DNA of 64,000 nt from JBFHRE01 sp041746105 (GCA_041746105.1 JBGTHP010000039.1:1-64000); one strand, 5' to 3'; shown: positions 40,590 to 49,176, counted from the stretch's first letter. Notes: a model not told the origin generated them from the sequence alone. A program made the numbers and translations.

Positions 40590-41033
40590 GTGACCATCAC
40601 ACACAATGCTCTCGCCGCACCCACGATCGACAAGCTGGTGGCTTTGCTCAACGGCGAAAGAAAAGTCCTCGAGCAACTGCTTTTCAGGATCACCGAATTC
40701 GAGTTGTTGCTGGCCGGCGCAGAACACCGGTTTGTCGCGAAGTCGCTCGACGAAATCGACCACGCCGAGAACGATCTCGCCATGTATGAGTTGAGCAGGG
40801 CGATTGTGGTCGAGACGCTGTTGCCACCCAACGTCCCACCAACGGCTACATCCCTCTTGGACATCTGTGCCGATCACCCCCAGTTGATCCGGGCGCTCGA
40901 TGACCTCAAAAGACTCGTTGCCGCCATCGAGCACGGACGCGAGCGGTGTCGCCGGCTCTCGCAGGAAAGAGTGGAAAAAGTCGGCACGGCCGAGCGCCGC
41001 CTCCAGCATCAGGGATTCGGCCCCTACGGCTGA
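40590..41033 (+). CDS. Second FlgN-like flagellar chaperone
   Basis: This 147-aa all-helical protein parallels the FlgN encoded at 45393-45905. Both have LxxxLxxERxxLEQLLF near residue 20-30, then an AxxRFVxxxxxEVD/EID segment, and a long helical C-terminus. FlgN-type proteins escort FlgK/FlgL to the export gate. This copy stands alone between the broken sigma gene and csrA, and its client is unknown. The GTG at 40590 has a strong AGGAGA site. Its last 10 nt overlap the convergent csrA gene tail to tail. Confidence 0.7.
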   Translation: MTITHNALAAPTIDKLVALLNGERKVLEQLLFRITEFELLLAGAEHRFVAKSLDEIDHAENDLAMYELSRAIVVETLLPPNVPPTATSLLDICADHPQLIRALDDLKRLVAAIEHGRERCRRLSQERVEKVGTAERRLQHQGFGPYG

Positions 41034-41272
41034 TTGGCGTCACGACGTCTGAGGACCATCCCTCTGATCGCCTCCGCCCCGTCCACCGCATCTACCACCG
41101 CGGCCTGGTTTTCAGCAGTCACCTGTCGATAAATCTCGGCGCGATGAACCGCCAGAGAACGCGGTGCATCGATCCCAATTCGGATCTGACCACCACGAAC
41201 CTCGAGCACCGTGACCACGACGTCGTTACCGATGACGATGGCCTCGCCGACCTTCCGTGTCAATACGAGCAT
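41024..41272 (-). CDS. csrA: Carbon storage regulator CsrA
   Basis: This 82-aa RNA-binding translational repressor has the core MLVLTRKVGEAIVIGNDVV through IRIGIDAPRSLAVHRAEIY, complete and canonical, and about 22 extra residues at the C-terminus. In flagellated Gram-positives CsrA represses flagellin translation and is antagonised by FliW, which is encoded 1.4 kb away. The start at 41272 is supported by TATCGT (a -10 box) 6 nt upstream and by the invariant MLVL start. No flagellin gene is visible in the window. Confidence 0.92.
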   Translation of the reverse strand: MLVLTRKVGEAIVIGNDVVVTVLEVRGGQIRIGIDAPRSLAVHRAEIYRQVTAENQAAVVDAVDGAEAIRGMVLRRRDANQP

Positions 41273-41278
41273 CCGGCA

Positions 41279-41284
41279 ACGATA
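41279..41284 (-). promoter_or_regulatory. Candidate -10 box (TATCGT) for csrA
   Basis: TATCGT ends 6 nt before the csrA ATG, fitting the leaderless pattern. A leaderless csrA would leave no 5' UTR for CsrA autoregulation. Confidence 0.4.
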
Positions 41285-41361
41285 CATGGAGGACAGGGCC
41301 CCCCGGCGGATAACGTTGGACCGATCAAACCGGCAACGGTTACGCGAGAGTTGGCGAACAG

Positions 41362-42501
41362 CTACATATCGGTTTCGGTGACAGTGGATGCGACTCGGGG
41401 GTCGATGCCGAAAATGTGGACGAGGTCGGCCGGTTCTCGGATCGGGCCCGTTGGAAGATGTCGCGAGTCCCAGGCGCATGCCGCCGCAATCAGCTGCGCC
41501 TCAGGAGTGCTGGCCCGGCCCATGTAGCCGGATTCGCGCAGTAGCGGACTGTCGGCGATGCCGCGTTGCCTCGGCAGAGTGGCCACCATCCTGACGAGTT
41601 CATCGTTGTGATTCACTCCGCTGCACCGGAACTCGGTACCGCCGAAAGTGAGCGAATGCAACCACGACGCGGCCTCAAGGCGCGACCGGTCCTTTTCCGG
41701 GAGGTGAATCGAGTGTTGACGCACGATCTCCACCATCCGTTCGGTGTGACCGGGGTTTCGCCCATCTCGCTCGGCCGAGATGATCCTGGCCTGCGCTTCG
41801 AGTTGGAGGGCGGCCCCGTGTTCCCGAAACCACGACCTGATCGCTTCTGTGTAGAGCGCTGCTGCCGCTATCGCTGGCAGGAGAGCCCACGAGGTGGTTG
41901 CGGGCACTGCCCATGCGAATGCAACCGCACCAGCGGATACGCCGATATCGCGGACCTGAGCCTTCCAGTAGTCGGCGCCTCCGGGCCAACGGTCATAGAG
42001 CAACCTCACGGAGATGGCGGCGAGCGGATAGTTGACCAGGACGCCGATCGCAGTCACTGCGGCCGCTCCCATCAGAACCAGCACCAGGTTTTTTGCGACC
42101 ACATCGACGGTCGGGGCGGCAGATATCAGTGCACCAACCACCAGCCATCGCGTCGACAGAATCCCATCGTTGAGAGCACAGAGCCTCCAGCCCTGCCGCC
42201 TGACCGCGGCCCACGCGATCAGTTTGGCCTGTATGACCAGCACGATCGGCGCCAACGGTCCGGCGACGAAACCGGTCGCCATCATGATCGGCGTGGAAGG
42301 GTCCAAAACAAATCGGTTCGGCTCCCTGACCATCAACAGCGACGACCCGACAGCCACCAACGTCAATCCGATGATTGCAAAAAACGTCGCAGGAGAAGGG
42401 ACCACAACCGAGATCGATCCGCCAATACCAGCGGCGACACCGCTGAATAACACGCCCAAAAGCGCGAACACAACGGGCCGCCGCTCAGTCGATGCGGTCA
42501 T
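41362..42501 (-). CDS. Polytopic membrane protein with degenerate HD-type domain
   Basis: This 379-aa protein has about eight membrane helices in residues 10-235. A cytosolic region (about 240-379) follows, with a sequence pattern like HD/HD-GYP helices (NPGHTERMVEIVRQHS, EKDRSRLEAASWLHSLTFGG). The metal-binding HD pair is replaced by HS, so phosphodiesterase activity is unlikely and a regulatory role is more plausible. It sits between csrA and fliW on the same strand. A GCCGATGA element (42511-42518), close to a sigma-28 -10, ends 9 nt before the ATG. Confidence 0.68.
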   Translation of the reverse strand: MTASTERRPVVFALLGVLFSGVAAGIGGSISVVVPSPATFFAIIGLTLVAVGSSLLMVREPNRFVLDPSTPIMMATGFVAGPLAPIVLVIQAKLIAWAAVRRQGWRLCALNDGILSTRWLVVGALISAAPTVDVVAKNLVLVLMGAAAVTAIGVLVNYPLAAISVRLLYDRWPGGADYWKAQVRDIGVSAGAVAFAWAVPATTSWALLPAIAAAALYTEAIRSWFREHGAALQLEAQARIISAERDGRNPGHTERMVEIVRQHSIHLPEKDRSRLEAASWLHSLTFGGTEFRCSGVNHNDELVRMVATLPRQRGIADSPLLRESGYMGRASTPEAQLIAAACAWDSRHLPTGPIREPADLVHIFGIDPRVASTVTETDM

Positions 42502-42510
42502 ATGACCGAT

Positions 42511-42518
42511 TCATCGGC
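42511..42518 (-). promoter_or_regulatory. Possible sigma-28-type -10 (GCCGATGA)
   Basis: GCCGATGA differs from GCCGATAA at one base and lies 9 nt before the ATG of the membrane/HD-like gene. The -35 (TCAAGT) is at 21 rather than 19 nt. Considered only because the gene lies inside the flagellar locus. Confidence 0.3.
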
Positions 42519-42664
42519 ATTTTCGTCCCGGATACTTGAGTCGGGCGATCGTTCATCCGACGCGGGTGTTGCGCACGATGACTCCCTTCTCACGATCGTC
42601 TGCCGCCCAGGACATCCCGCCTTGGGGTCATCAGACTGTAAGACGCATCGGCGTGCACGCGCGG

Positions 42665-42713
42665 GAAATCCGATTGCCGGATTTCGCACTCACGGCCGGC
42701 CTGGTCTCAGGCC
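42665..42713 (-). terminator. Tandem hairpins ending the flgN-flgK-flgL-fliW operon
   Basis: Immediately after the fliW stop (minus strand), GGCCTG (42698-42703) pairs with CAGGCC (42708-42713). A second hairpin pairs GAAATCCG (42665-42672) with CGGATTTC (42678-42685) over a 5-nt loop. Two successive stem-loops directly beyond the stop codon are best read as the operon terminator. Confidence 0.55.
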
Positions 42714-42717
42714 GACG

Positions 42718-43134
42718 TCAACCGACGGGAATCTCTGCTCTGAGAGGGTATTCCTGGTTCGTGAGAACGATCTGGCGGCCCTTGCGAGTATGGGCGTTGA
42801 CTATGAACGGACCGAGCAAGTTCATGAAAGGGGTTGCGCCCTCAAACGAGATCGAACAGAACACCAAAGCATCTTCTGCGGCGGTGAGCTCCAGGCCCGC
42901 TTGTTCCAGGTCGGACAATTCCGGGGCGTAGTCCGGAAAAAACAGCCAGGGCACTGCAACGACCATGGCCACGTCGGGGTCGTCCATATCATGGAAGATC
43001 TGAAACTCGCCGGTCTCCACCAGATCGGTGAGTGCAAAATTGCGTGCATCAGGAAAGCCGGGAACGCCTTCGTCAAAAATCAGCACATCGCTCATTGGAG
43101 CGGCCAGGCTAGCGTCCGCTTCTGCTTCGATCAT
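42718..43134 (-). CDS. fliW: Flagellar assembly factor FliW
   Basis: This 138-aa protein antagonises CsrA and binds flagellin. Family sequence includes LIFDEGVPGFPDARNFAL, FPDYAPEL and the C-terminal NLLGPFIVNAHTRKGRQIVL. The ATG at 43134 overlaps the corrected flgL stop (ATGA), which proves both the start of fliW and the intended end of flgL. Longer frames upstream are antisense artefacts of flgL. The gene itself is intact, unlike its upstream neighbours. Confidence 0.92.
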   Translation of the reverse strand: MIEAEADASLAAPMSDVLIFDEGVPGFPDARNFALTDLVETGEFQIFHDMDDPDVAMVVAVPWLFFPDYAPELSDLEQAGLELTAAEDALVFCSISFEGATPFMNLLGPFIVNAHTRKGRQIVLTNQEYPLRAEIPVG

Positions 43135-44022
43135 CGCAGGAACTGGGCGAGGGAAGGCTGAAGTGATCGGGCGAGGGCCCCCTGCCCCGCCTGGTCGGCG
43201 GTTTCCTGCATCTGGAGTTCCATGATCGCCGCCGCGAGATCGGTGTCTTCTGTCTCTGACAACACAGTCCGCAGATTCACATCGTCGGCCTGGGCTCTGA
43301 ACAACGCCTGTTCGATGCGATTGAAGTGGCGCCAAGCTTGGCGCGCCCTACGAGCAGACGGTCGAGTCCGGTATGGAGATCTGCGATGGACTGGCCCAAA
43401 CCGGCCGAATCCTGGCTCTGGACCTGGGTCAGAACCGTCTCGAGAAGAGTGAACAGGTCCTGGCCGGCGTTGAACCCAAAAACCTCGCCTGCGGTGACGT
43501 TGACCTGGACCTTCTCGTTTTCGCCGATTCGCCCGGTCACCGCACCCGCGTCGCCTTGATAGGTCCAGGTACCGGCAACTTTCGCCACCGCATCACCAGA
43601 ACTGAAGCCTCCGAACAGTGGCCGGCCGCCGGTCTTGGCGTTTGCCATCGACGTGATGGAACTGAGGCGTTCCCCGACCTCGGCTGCGATGGCGATGGCG
43701 CCGTCGGGTCCACTTGTGCCGTTGCGCGCAGAGATCACCAACTCGCGTACTCGCTGGATTGCGTCACCGATGCTTCCGAGACGGGCGTCGGCGAGTTCGG
43801 CCCATTGGCGTCCGTCATCCGCGTTCTTTTTTGCCTGGGCATTGGCGGCGAGAGCGGTACGATCCGGAGCGAGCGGCTCATGCCTGCCGGGTCATCTGAG
43901 GCGACTCTGATCCTTTTGCCGGTAGTCAGATCGGTTTGGGCGCGCTCGAAGTCGTTCAGCCGATCGTTCATCCGGCGCACACCGAGATCGGTCATCATTC
44001 GATTGGTGATTCGGTTGGTCAT
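43131..44022 (-). pseudogene. flgL: flgL (hook-filament junction protein 2) with two frameshifts
   Basis: ATG 44022 opens MTNRITNRMMTDLGVRRM to ASDDPAGMSRSLR, the conserved FlgL N-terminus. Near 43859-43863 one base is missing, and sequence resumes in another frame as ALAANAQAKKNADDGRQWAE and continues through VISARNG to VGRAKLGA. Near 43328-43332 a second base is missing (a C run), and the third frame gives FNRIEQALFRAQADDVNL through SLQPSLAQFLR, then TGA. Total length 892 nt fits 298 codons less two bases. All segments are well conserved, so the lesions are recent or technical. fliW overlaps the end, and flgK stops 5 nt before the start. Confidence 0.88.
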
Positions 44023-44027
44023 TCAGA

Positions 44028-45393
44028 TCACCTTCCCACTATCCCTGTGCGATTGATCAGGACATCCAGCATCTGGTCGACGGTTGTTATCACGCGGCCC
44101 GCAGACTCGTACATCCGCTGGTATTCCATGAGCGAGACCATCTCTTCGTCGACCGATACCCCATGGACCGACATGCGTGACCTTTCAGCGGCCTCGGCCA
44201 GACCCTGATGGGTGGCCGATGCCATGAGCAACGACGAAACGTCGCGCCCGAGGCCGGTGACGATCGATGAGAAGAAGTCGGGAAGCGACGTTGTCCCACC
44301 GGAGGCCGAAAGGCTGTTCCTGAGGTCCGCGAGTTGGGCTGCGATTCCGCCGTCAAAGTCGGGAAATGGTGGCCCCGCAGACGTGGCGGCAGCCAATTGC
44401 GCCGGATCGGTGATGGCGACGGTCATCGTCTTCGCCGGCGAGCCAGGATTGAAGGAGAACAATGGACCCCCCGGTCCGCCGGTGTGGTAGCCGCCGGCAT
44501 GGATGCCGTTCATGGCGTTGGCGAGATCCACCACGAAGGAATCCAACTTGGAGGTGAGATTGGGGAGATCGGTTGTGAAAGACTGCTGCAGTCCGCGTAG
44601 TTCGCCGCCCGGTGTCACGGCGATGCCGGATGGATGCAGGATCTGACCGGTGGACGGATCAGCGGTCAACGCCCGAGAACTCGAGCCTGAAACCAACGAG
44701 ATTCCGCCCAACAAGACCTGGACTCCGCCGAACTCGTCTCGGATCGTTCGAACTCCGATGATCGACGAAAGACGGTCCACCAACATGTCGCGCTGATCCA
44801 TCAGGTCGTTAGGTGTGCCGCGGGCGGCGCCGCTCTCGAGAATGGCACCGTTCAGATTGGCGACCTCCGCCAAGAGCTTGTTGACGTCGTCGACCTTGCC
44901 CAGGATCGAACTCTTGACCTCGGTCCGCAACGCGTCGAGTTCGCCGGCAACCTGTTGAATTCGGGAAGCCACGGCGTTGAGTTGACCGATTACACCCATC
45001 CGGGTGGCGCTGTCGTTTGGTGACAAGCTCAGTTCCTCGAACGAATTCGAAGAGTCGGTTGACTTCGACCAGGATTCCCCGGTCGGGTTCACCGAGGGCG
45101 GCCTCGGCCCTCGTGAGGAAGTTCGCCCTGATTCCGGTCTCTGATGCCCCCGAAATCGAAGCTCTCACCCTGGAATCGAGAAACTGGTCCCTCGAGCGAG
45201 AAATGCCAACAACATCGACGCCGGTGCCCACCTGACCAGAAGGCGTACTCCGGGGCATGCGGGCTCGAAGATCGACTCGCTGCCTGGTGTATCCATCGGT
45301 CGATGCGTTCGAGATGTTGTGCGAAGTTGTATCGAGCCCACGTTGCGCGGCCCGCAGACCGCTCAAAGCCACGTGTAGTGCTGTGAAATCCAT
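44028..45393 (-). pseudogene. flgK: flgK (hook-associated protein 1) with one frameshift
   Basis: The N-terminal frame reads MDFTALHVALSGLRAAQRGL, HNISNASTDGYTRQRVDLRA and on to EVNRLFE. At 45044-45047 one extra base (TT for T) breaks the frame. The other frame continues SFEELSLSPNDSATRM and carries the whole central and C-terminal region to EEMVSLMEYQRMYESAGRVITTVDQMLDVLINR, the conserved FlgK tail. Removing one T restores a 454-aa protein. The start codon overlaps the flgN stop (TGATG). Export and filament attachment would fail without the restored frame. Confidence 0.88.
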
Positions 45394-45905
45394 CAGAACA
45401 CCTCATCGATCTTGGTCGGACCTGAATAGACACTCTCGTGCCGGGTGCCGCGAGCGTCATAGACCTCGATCGGGTGCTGGCCGAGAAGCACGCCGAGAGA
45501 CTCTGCGACGTTTCCGAGGGCCAAAGACGCCAGCCTGCGGTTGTCAAGGGTCGCGTGTTCGATCTCGGTGGTTAGGCGCTGGAACTGGTCACGGTGGTCT
45601 TCGAACATGGTTCGGTACGGCTCCGGCGCCCACGACGACAAAAACCCGAGGGTGACCTTGGCCGGAGGCTGACCGATGGCGTCGGCGAGAGCATTGGCTG
45701 CAGAGCCGCGGTGAGCCTCGCCTGCACGAATCCTGGCGATGGCCGAGTCGACCTCACTCATGGCCTGGGGGACAAAACGTGCCTCGTCGGCTGCCAGCAC
45801 GAGACGCGCCGCGACCAACTTGAACAGGAGCTGTTCGAGTAGACGTCGCTCGGCCGAAAGGGTGTCGGCCAGCTCAACCAACTGGCGCCGATTCGGAATG
45901 CTCAT
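45393..45905 (-). CDS. flgN: Flagellar chaperone FlgN
   Basis: This 170-aa helical protein (PNRRQLVELADTLSAERRLLEQLLFKL, LAADEARFVPQAMSEVDSAI, HRDQFQRLTTEIEHATLDNR) lies directly upstream of flgK with overlapping stop/start, the usual place for the FlgK/FlgL export chaperone. I use the ATG at 45905 because upstream in-frame sequence overlaps the divergent gene's start region. A sequence resembling GCCGACAG (GTCGACAG) lies 8 nt before the ATG. The frame is intact although both client genes are broken. Confidence 0.82.
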   Translation of the reverse strand: MSIPNRRQLVELADTLSAERRLLEQLLFKLVAARLVLAADEARFVPQAMSEVDSAIARIRAGEAHRGSAANALADAIGQPPAKVTLGFLSSWAPEPYRTMFEDHRDQFQRLTTEIEHATLDNRRLASLALGNVAESLGVLLGQHPIEVYDARGTRHESVYSGPTKIDEVF

Positions 45906-45996
45906 AGCAATGCCTGTCGACCACCCGCGCCGGGGCAAAAGGTGTCGTTTTCGAAGGGCGGTCAGGGCACCGTTGTCCACTACCGTGCTGTCCACA

Positions 45997-46551
45997 ATGG
46001 ACATGGACGAGCTCAAGCAGAAACTCGAAGAAGCCGAGACCTCGCTGGCTCAACTCCGGCTCGTCATGGACGGGGTCGGCACCGTCGACCTGTCTACCGG
46101 AATCAACAATCGCAACGGGGTGCTGGAAGCAATCGAGCGCGGGCGCCGGTGGATGAATCGACGCGGTGACATGTTCGGCGTCATCGTGGTCCGCTTCATG
46201 AACATGCCGGTCATCGATCTCGACATCCCCGACCATGTTGAGTTGGTCAAACACCTTGCCGCCACAATTGGCGCAGGCGTCAGGGAAGTCGACGACGTGG
46301 GCCGGCTCGACGACATGTCGTTCGCGATTGTGCTGGCCGACGTCAAACCCGGGGCAATCAGCGTGGTGGTGGATCGTGTCATGGCACAGATCGAAGCCTC
46401 CGGCGAAACCCTTGAGCGCGCCGGCGGGGTGTTCCGGCTGGCAGCAATCGAGTTGCTCAGCAGCAGCCACTCCTCTGATGTGATCCTCGATGCCACCGAG
46501 CGCCTGCTGGCCAAGTCCGCCGACAACGGTTGGGCCGGCGCCCAGCTCTGA
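45997..46551 (+). CDS. Degenerate GGDEF-domain protein
   Basis: This 184-aa protein has a short coiled-coil start (MDMDELKQKLEEAETSLAQLRLVMD) followed by a GGDEF-like fold: NNRNGVLEAIERG, VIVVRFMNM and GRLDDMSFAIVLAD, where GGDEF should stand. The active-site Gly-Gly-Asp-Glu is gone, so it cannot make c-di-GMP and may bind nucleotide or act structurally. The ATG at 45997 lies 10 nt after TACCGT. It is divergent from flgN and upstream of flbD. Confidence 0.75.
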   Translation: MDMDELKQKLEEAETSLAQLRLVMDGVGTVDLSTGINNRNGVLEAIERGRRWMNRRGDMFGVIVVRFMNMPVIDLDIPDHVELVKHLAATIGAGVREVDDVGRLDDMSFAIVLADVKPGAISVVVDRVMAQIEASGETLERAGGVFRLAAIELLSSSHSSDVILDATERLLAKSADNGWAGAQL

Positions 46552-46629
46552 GCCGCCGACACCAGTCGGCCGGTGCCGACGGTTCGCGAAAAGCATTTAT
46601 TACGCACCAGACGAGCCGACAGGTTCGAA

Positions 46630-46890
46630 ATGATCCGGCTGCACCGCATTCGCGGCGAAGAGATGTTTCTCAATGCCGACCTCATCGAATCGATGGAGGT
46701 CACTCCCGACACCGTGCTCACGCTCATCGATGGGCGGAAAATGGTGATCGCCGATGACCCCAATGTCGTTGTCGATGAGATCGCGCGGTTCAGGGCTCGA
46801 GTTTTGTGCGCCGCAGATGAGATGCGCAGCGGCGGCGGGACGGCCGCCGAAGTGGTGCGTTTGGTCCGGTCGGAACCCGAGTCGGACTAG
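46630..46890 (+). CDS. flbD: FlbD-family flagellar protein
   Basis: This 86-aa protein matches the small FlbD family found in flagellar operons (MIRLHRIRGEEMFLNADLIESMEVTPDTVLTL, GRKMVIADDPNVVVDEI), with a 25-residue C-terminal extension. Its role is undefined; it is normally followed by motA/motB or fli genes. Here lysS follows instead, convergent and overlapping by 4 nt at the stop codons. GCCGACAG, a possible sigma-28 -10, ends 7 nt before the ATG. Confidence 0.85.
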   Translation: MIRLHRIRGEEMFLNADLIESMEVTPDTVLTLIDGRKMVIADDPNVVVDEIARFRARVLCAADEMRSGGGTAAEVVRLVRSEPESD

Positions 46891-48389
46891 GCCTCCGGAC
46901 GGAGCGTCGGAAACAGAATCACCTCGCGGATATGGGTCTGATCGGCCAGGAGCATCACGATGCGATCGACCCCGATCCCAAGCCCTCCTGTCGGAGGCAT
47001 CCCGTGCTCCAGGGCCAGGAGAAAATCCTCATCCACCGGGTGGGCATCGTGGTCGCCAACGGATTTCGAATGAGCCTGCGATTCGAAGCGTGCTCTCTGG
47101 TCCACTGGATCGTTCAACTCCGAGAATGCATTGGCGTATTCGGCTCCAGCGATGAACAGTTCGAACCGCTCCGTCAGCTCTGGATCGTCTCGGTGGCGTC
47201 GGGCGAGTGGAGAGATCTCGACCGGATGATCGATGACAAAAACGGGTTCCCAGAGTGTGTGTTCCACCAACTCGTCGAACAACGCCTCGATCAATTGACC
47301 GGTGGTCCACTCCGGCTTCCAGTCCACGCCAGTGCGGTCGGCAATCAACCTGAGGTTCTCGACCTGCGGCGCCGGCCACACCGATTCGCCAACCACGTCC
47401 TCCACCAGGTCGACCATGCGGGCCCGCCGGAATGGAGGGTTGAGATCGAGGACCTTTCCCCGGTATTCGATGACGGTCCGACCAATGACGGTCTCGGCCA
47501 GATCGGCCACCATCACCTCGAGCATTTCCATGATGTCGCCATAGTCGGCCAGGGTCTCGTAGGACTCGAGAGTTGTGAACTCCGGGTTGTGGGTGGCGTC
47601 GACGCCTTCATTGCGAAAGACGCGCCCGATCTCGAACACCCGATCGATACCTCCGACTATCAGCCTCTTCAGGTGCAACTCTGTGGCGATCCGCAGAAAC
47701 ATGGACTGGTCGAGCGCGTTGTGATGGGTGACAAAAGGTCTCGCCAGTGCGCCGCCGGCCTCGAGTTGGAGTATGGGTGTTTCTACCTCGACGTATCCGC
47801 GGTCCTCGAACAAAGCCCGCAGCCTCGATATCACTTTCGCCCGAACGAGCGCAACCCGCCGGGCCTCCGGATTCATCATCAAATCGAGATAGCGGCGCCG
47901 CGATCGAGCCTCGACGTCTTGAAGGCCATGCCATTTGTCGGGCAGCGGTTGCAGCGCCTTGGCAAGCAACTGAAAGGTCTGGACCTTGACCGAGAGTTCC
48001 CCTTTCTTGGTTGTGACGATCTCTCCGGTGGCACCCAACCAGTCACCGAGATCGAGATCTTCGAAACGTTCGAACTCTGCTTCTCCGATTTCGGCTTTCG
48101 AGCACATCAGCTGGATCCGACCGGATCCGTCGTCGACGGTCGCAAACACCAGTTTTCCAAAACTCCGGTGAAGCATCAGACGTCCGGCGACGGAAACGAT
48201 CTCACCGGTGGCGGCCCCCGGTCCCAAATCGGGGAAGCGGTCGTGCAACTCACCGGCACGGCCGTCCCGTGCAAAACGCGGTGGATACGGATCCACCCCG
48301 CTCGCCCGCAACCGCTCGAGCTTTGCCATCCGAGCCGCGACCAGTCGATGCTCGCCGGCTTCTTCCTGATCTGGGGGTTGGGGTTCCAT
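46887..48389 (-). CDS. lysS: Lysyl-tRNA synthetase (class II)
   Basis: This 500-aa enzyme has an N-terminal OB-fold anticodon domain (VAGRLMLHRSFGKLVFATVDD) and a class II catalytic core: motif 2 region FEIGRVFRNEGVDATHNPEFTTLE and motif 3 GLGIGVDRIVMLLAD. Length is standard. It is the last gene of the minus-strand run DUF2520-panC-coaX-lysS and ends in a 4-bp overlap with flbD. Confidence 0.96.
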   Translation of the reverse strand: MEPQPPDQEEAGEHRLVAARMAKLERLRASGVDPYPPRFARDGRAGELHDRFPDLGPGAATGEIVSVAGRLMLHRSFGKLVFATVDDGSGRIQLMCSKAEIGEAEFERFEDLDLGDWLGATGEIVTTKKGELSVKVQTFQLLAKALQPLPDKWHGLQDVEARSRRRYLDLMMNPEARRVALVRAKVISRLRALFEDRGYVEVETPILQLEAGGALARPFVTHHNALDQSMFLRIATELHLKRLIVGGIDRVFEIGRVFRNEGVDATHNPEFTTLESYETLADYGDIMEMLEVMVADLAETVIGRTVIEYRGKVLDLNPPFRRARMVDLVEDVVGESVWPAPQVENLRLIADRTGVDWKPEWTTGQLIEALFDELVEHTLWEPVFVIDHPVEISPLARRHRDDPELTERFELFIAGAEYANAFSELNDPVDQRARFESQAHSKSVGDHDAHPVDEDFLLALEHGMPPTGGLGIGVDRIVMLLADQTHIREVILFPTLRPEA

Positions 48390-48423
48390 TGGGGGGCAAC
48401 TTTCGACGTTAGGGCCGGCAGGT

Positions 48424-49176
48424 TCAAATCGGATTGCGCTCGCCGATGATGCGGAGACCCTTGAGGGTCAGATCGTCGTCCACCAGGTCGATCCGCTCGC
48501 TCGCCGCAGCCACGGTCGCGGCGTGGCGCCCGGTTGCCACCACCGTGACGCCGGTCAGGTGCAACTCGGTCTCGATCCGCTGGACGATTCCGTCGACCAT
48601 CGCGGCCGCTCCGAGAACGATCCCGGATTGGATCGCTTCCACGGTCCCCCGGCCGACGGCGTGAGCCGGCAGAGTCAACTCAACGTGACGCAAGGCGGCC
48701 GCCGACCCGGCAAGAGCTGCCGCCGAGACCTCGAGTCCTGCCGCGATGACGCCTCCCTTGAACACTCCCTCGGCATCGACGACGTCGACGGTTGTGGCCG
48801 TGCGGAAGTCGACCACCAAAACCGGGCATCCATATAGGGCGGACGCCGCCACCGCCCCCACAACCCGGTCTGAACCGACGTCTCGCGGGTTGTCGACCGC
48901 GAGCGCTAGCCCGGTTTTGACGCCCGGTCCGACAGTTGTCACGGTTTCGACGATGTGTGTCAGAGCAAGGCGAAGATCATTCGTGACAGAAGGCACAACA
49001 CTCGACAAGATGGCTCGGCGTGGCACCGAATCGCCCAAGAGCCCCGCCAGCATCAACCCGTTCTCGTCTGCGGTCCTGGCCAGGGTCCCGAGCGACCACC
49101 TCGCGACGAGTTCGGCACCCTCGAATAACCCGAGACCGGTGTAGCGATTCTCAACGTCGAGCACGAGCAGGCTCAT
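48424..49176 (-). CDS. coaX: Type III pantothenate kinase (CoaX) family with altered ATP-site motifs
   Basis: This 250-aa ASKHA-fold protein is in the position expected of CoaX, coupled to panC by ATGA. It keeps the overall fold signatures (VDF-TATT, GSDRVVGAVAASALYG, GGVIAAGLEVSAAAL, GTVEAIQSGIVLGAAAMVDG). Two normally invariant glycines are replaced: the N-terminal D-x-G-N-T reads DVENR, and DFGTATT reads DFRTATT. These loops bind ATP phosphates, so activity is doubtful or the protein uses different contacts. A CoaX-like regulator (Baf type) is the alternative. Confidence 0.8.
   Translation of the reverse strand: MSLLVLDVENRYTGLGLFEGAELVARWSLGTLARTADENGLMLAGLLGDSVPRRAILSSVVPSVTNDLRLALTHIVETVTTVGPGVKTGLALAVDNPRDVGSDRVVGAVAASALYGCPVLVVDFRTATTVDVVDAEGVFKGGVIAAGLEVSAAALAGSAAALRHVELTLPAHAVGRGTVEAIQSGIVLGAAAMVDGIVQRIETELHLTGVTVVATGRHAATVAAASERIDLVDDDLTLKGLRIIGERNPI

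Noticed and set aside
39875..45092. Programmed frameshifting in the sigma, flgL and flgK genes
   Set aside because: No slippery heptamer with a downstream hairpin was seen at the shift points, and the shifts are in both directions in four unrelated places. Mutation or sequencing error is simpler.
46932..48449. A 505-codon plus-strand open frame
   Set aside because: It mirrors lysS on the opposite strand. The lysS motifs are all present, so this is a shadow.
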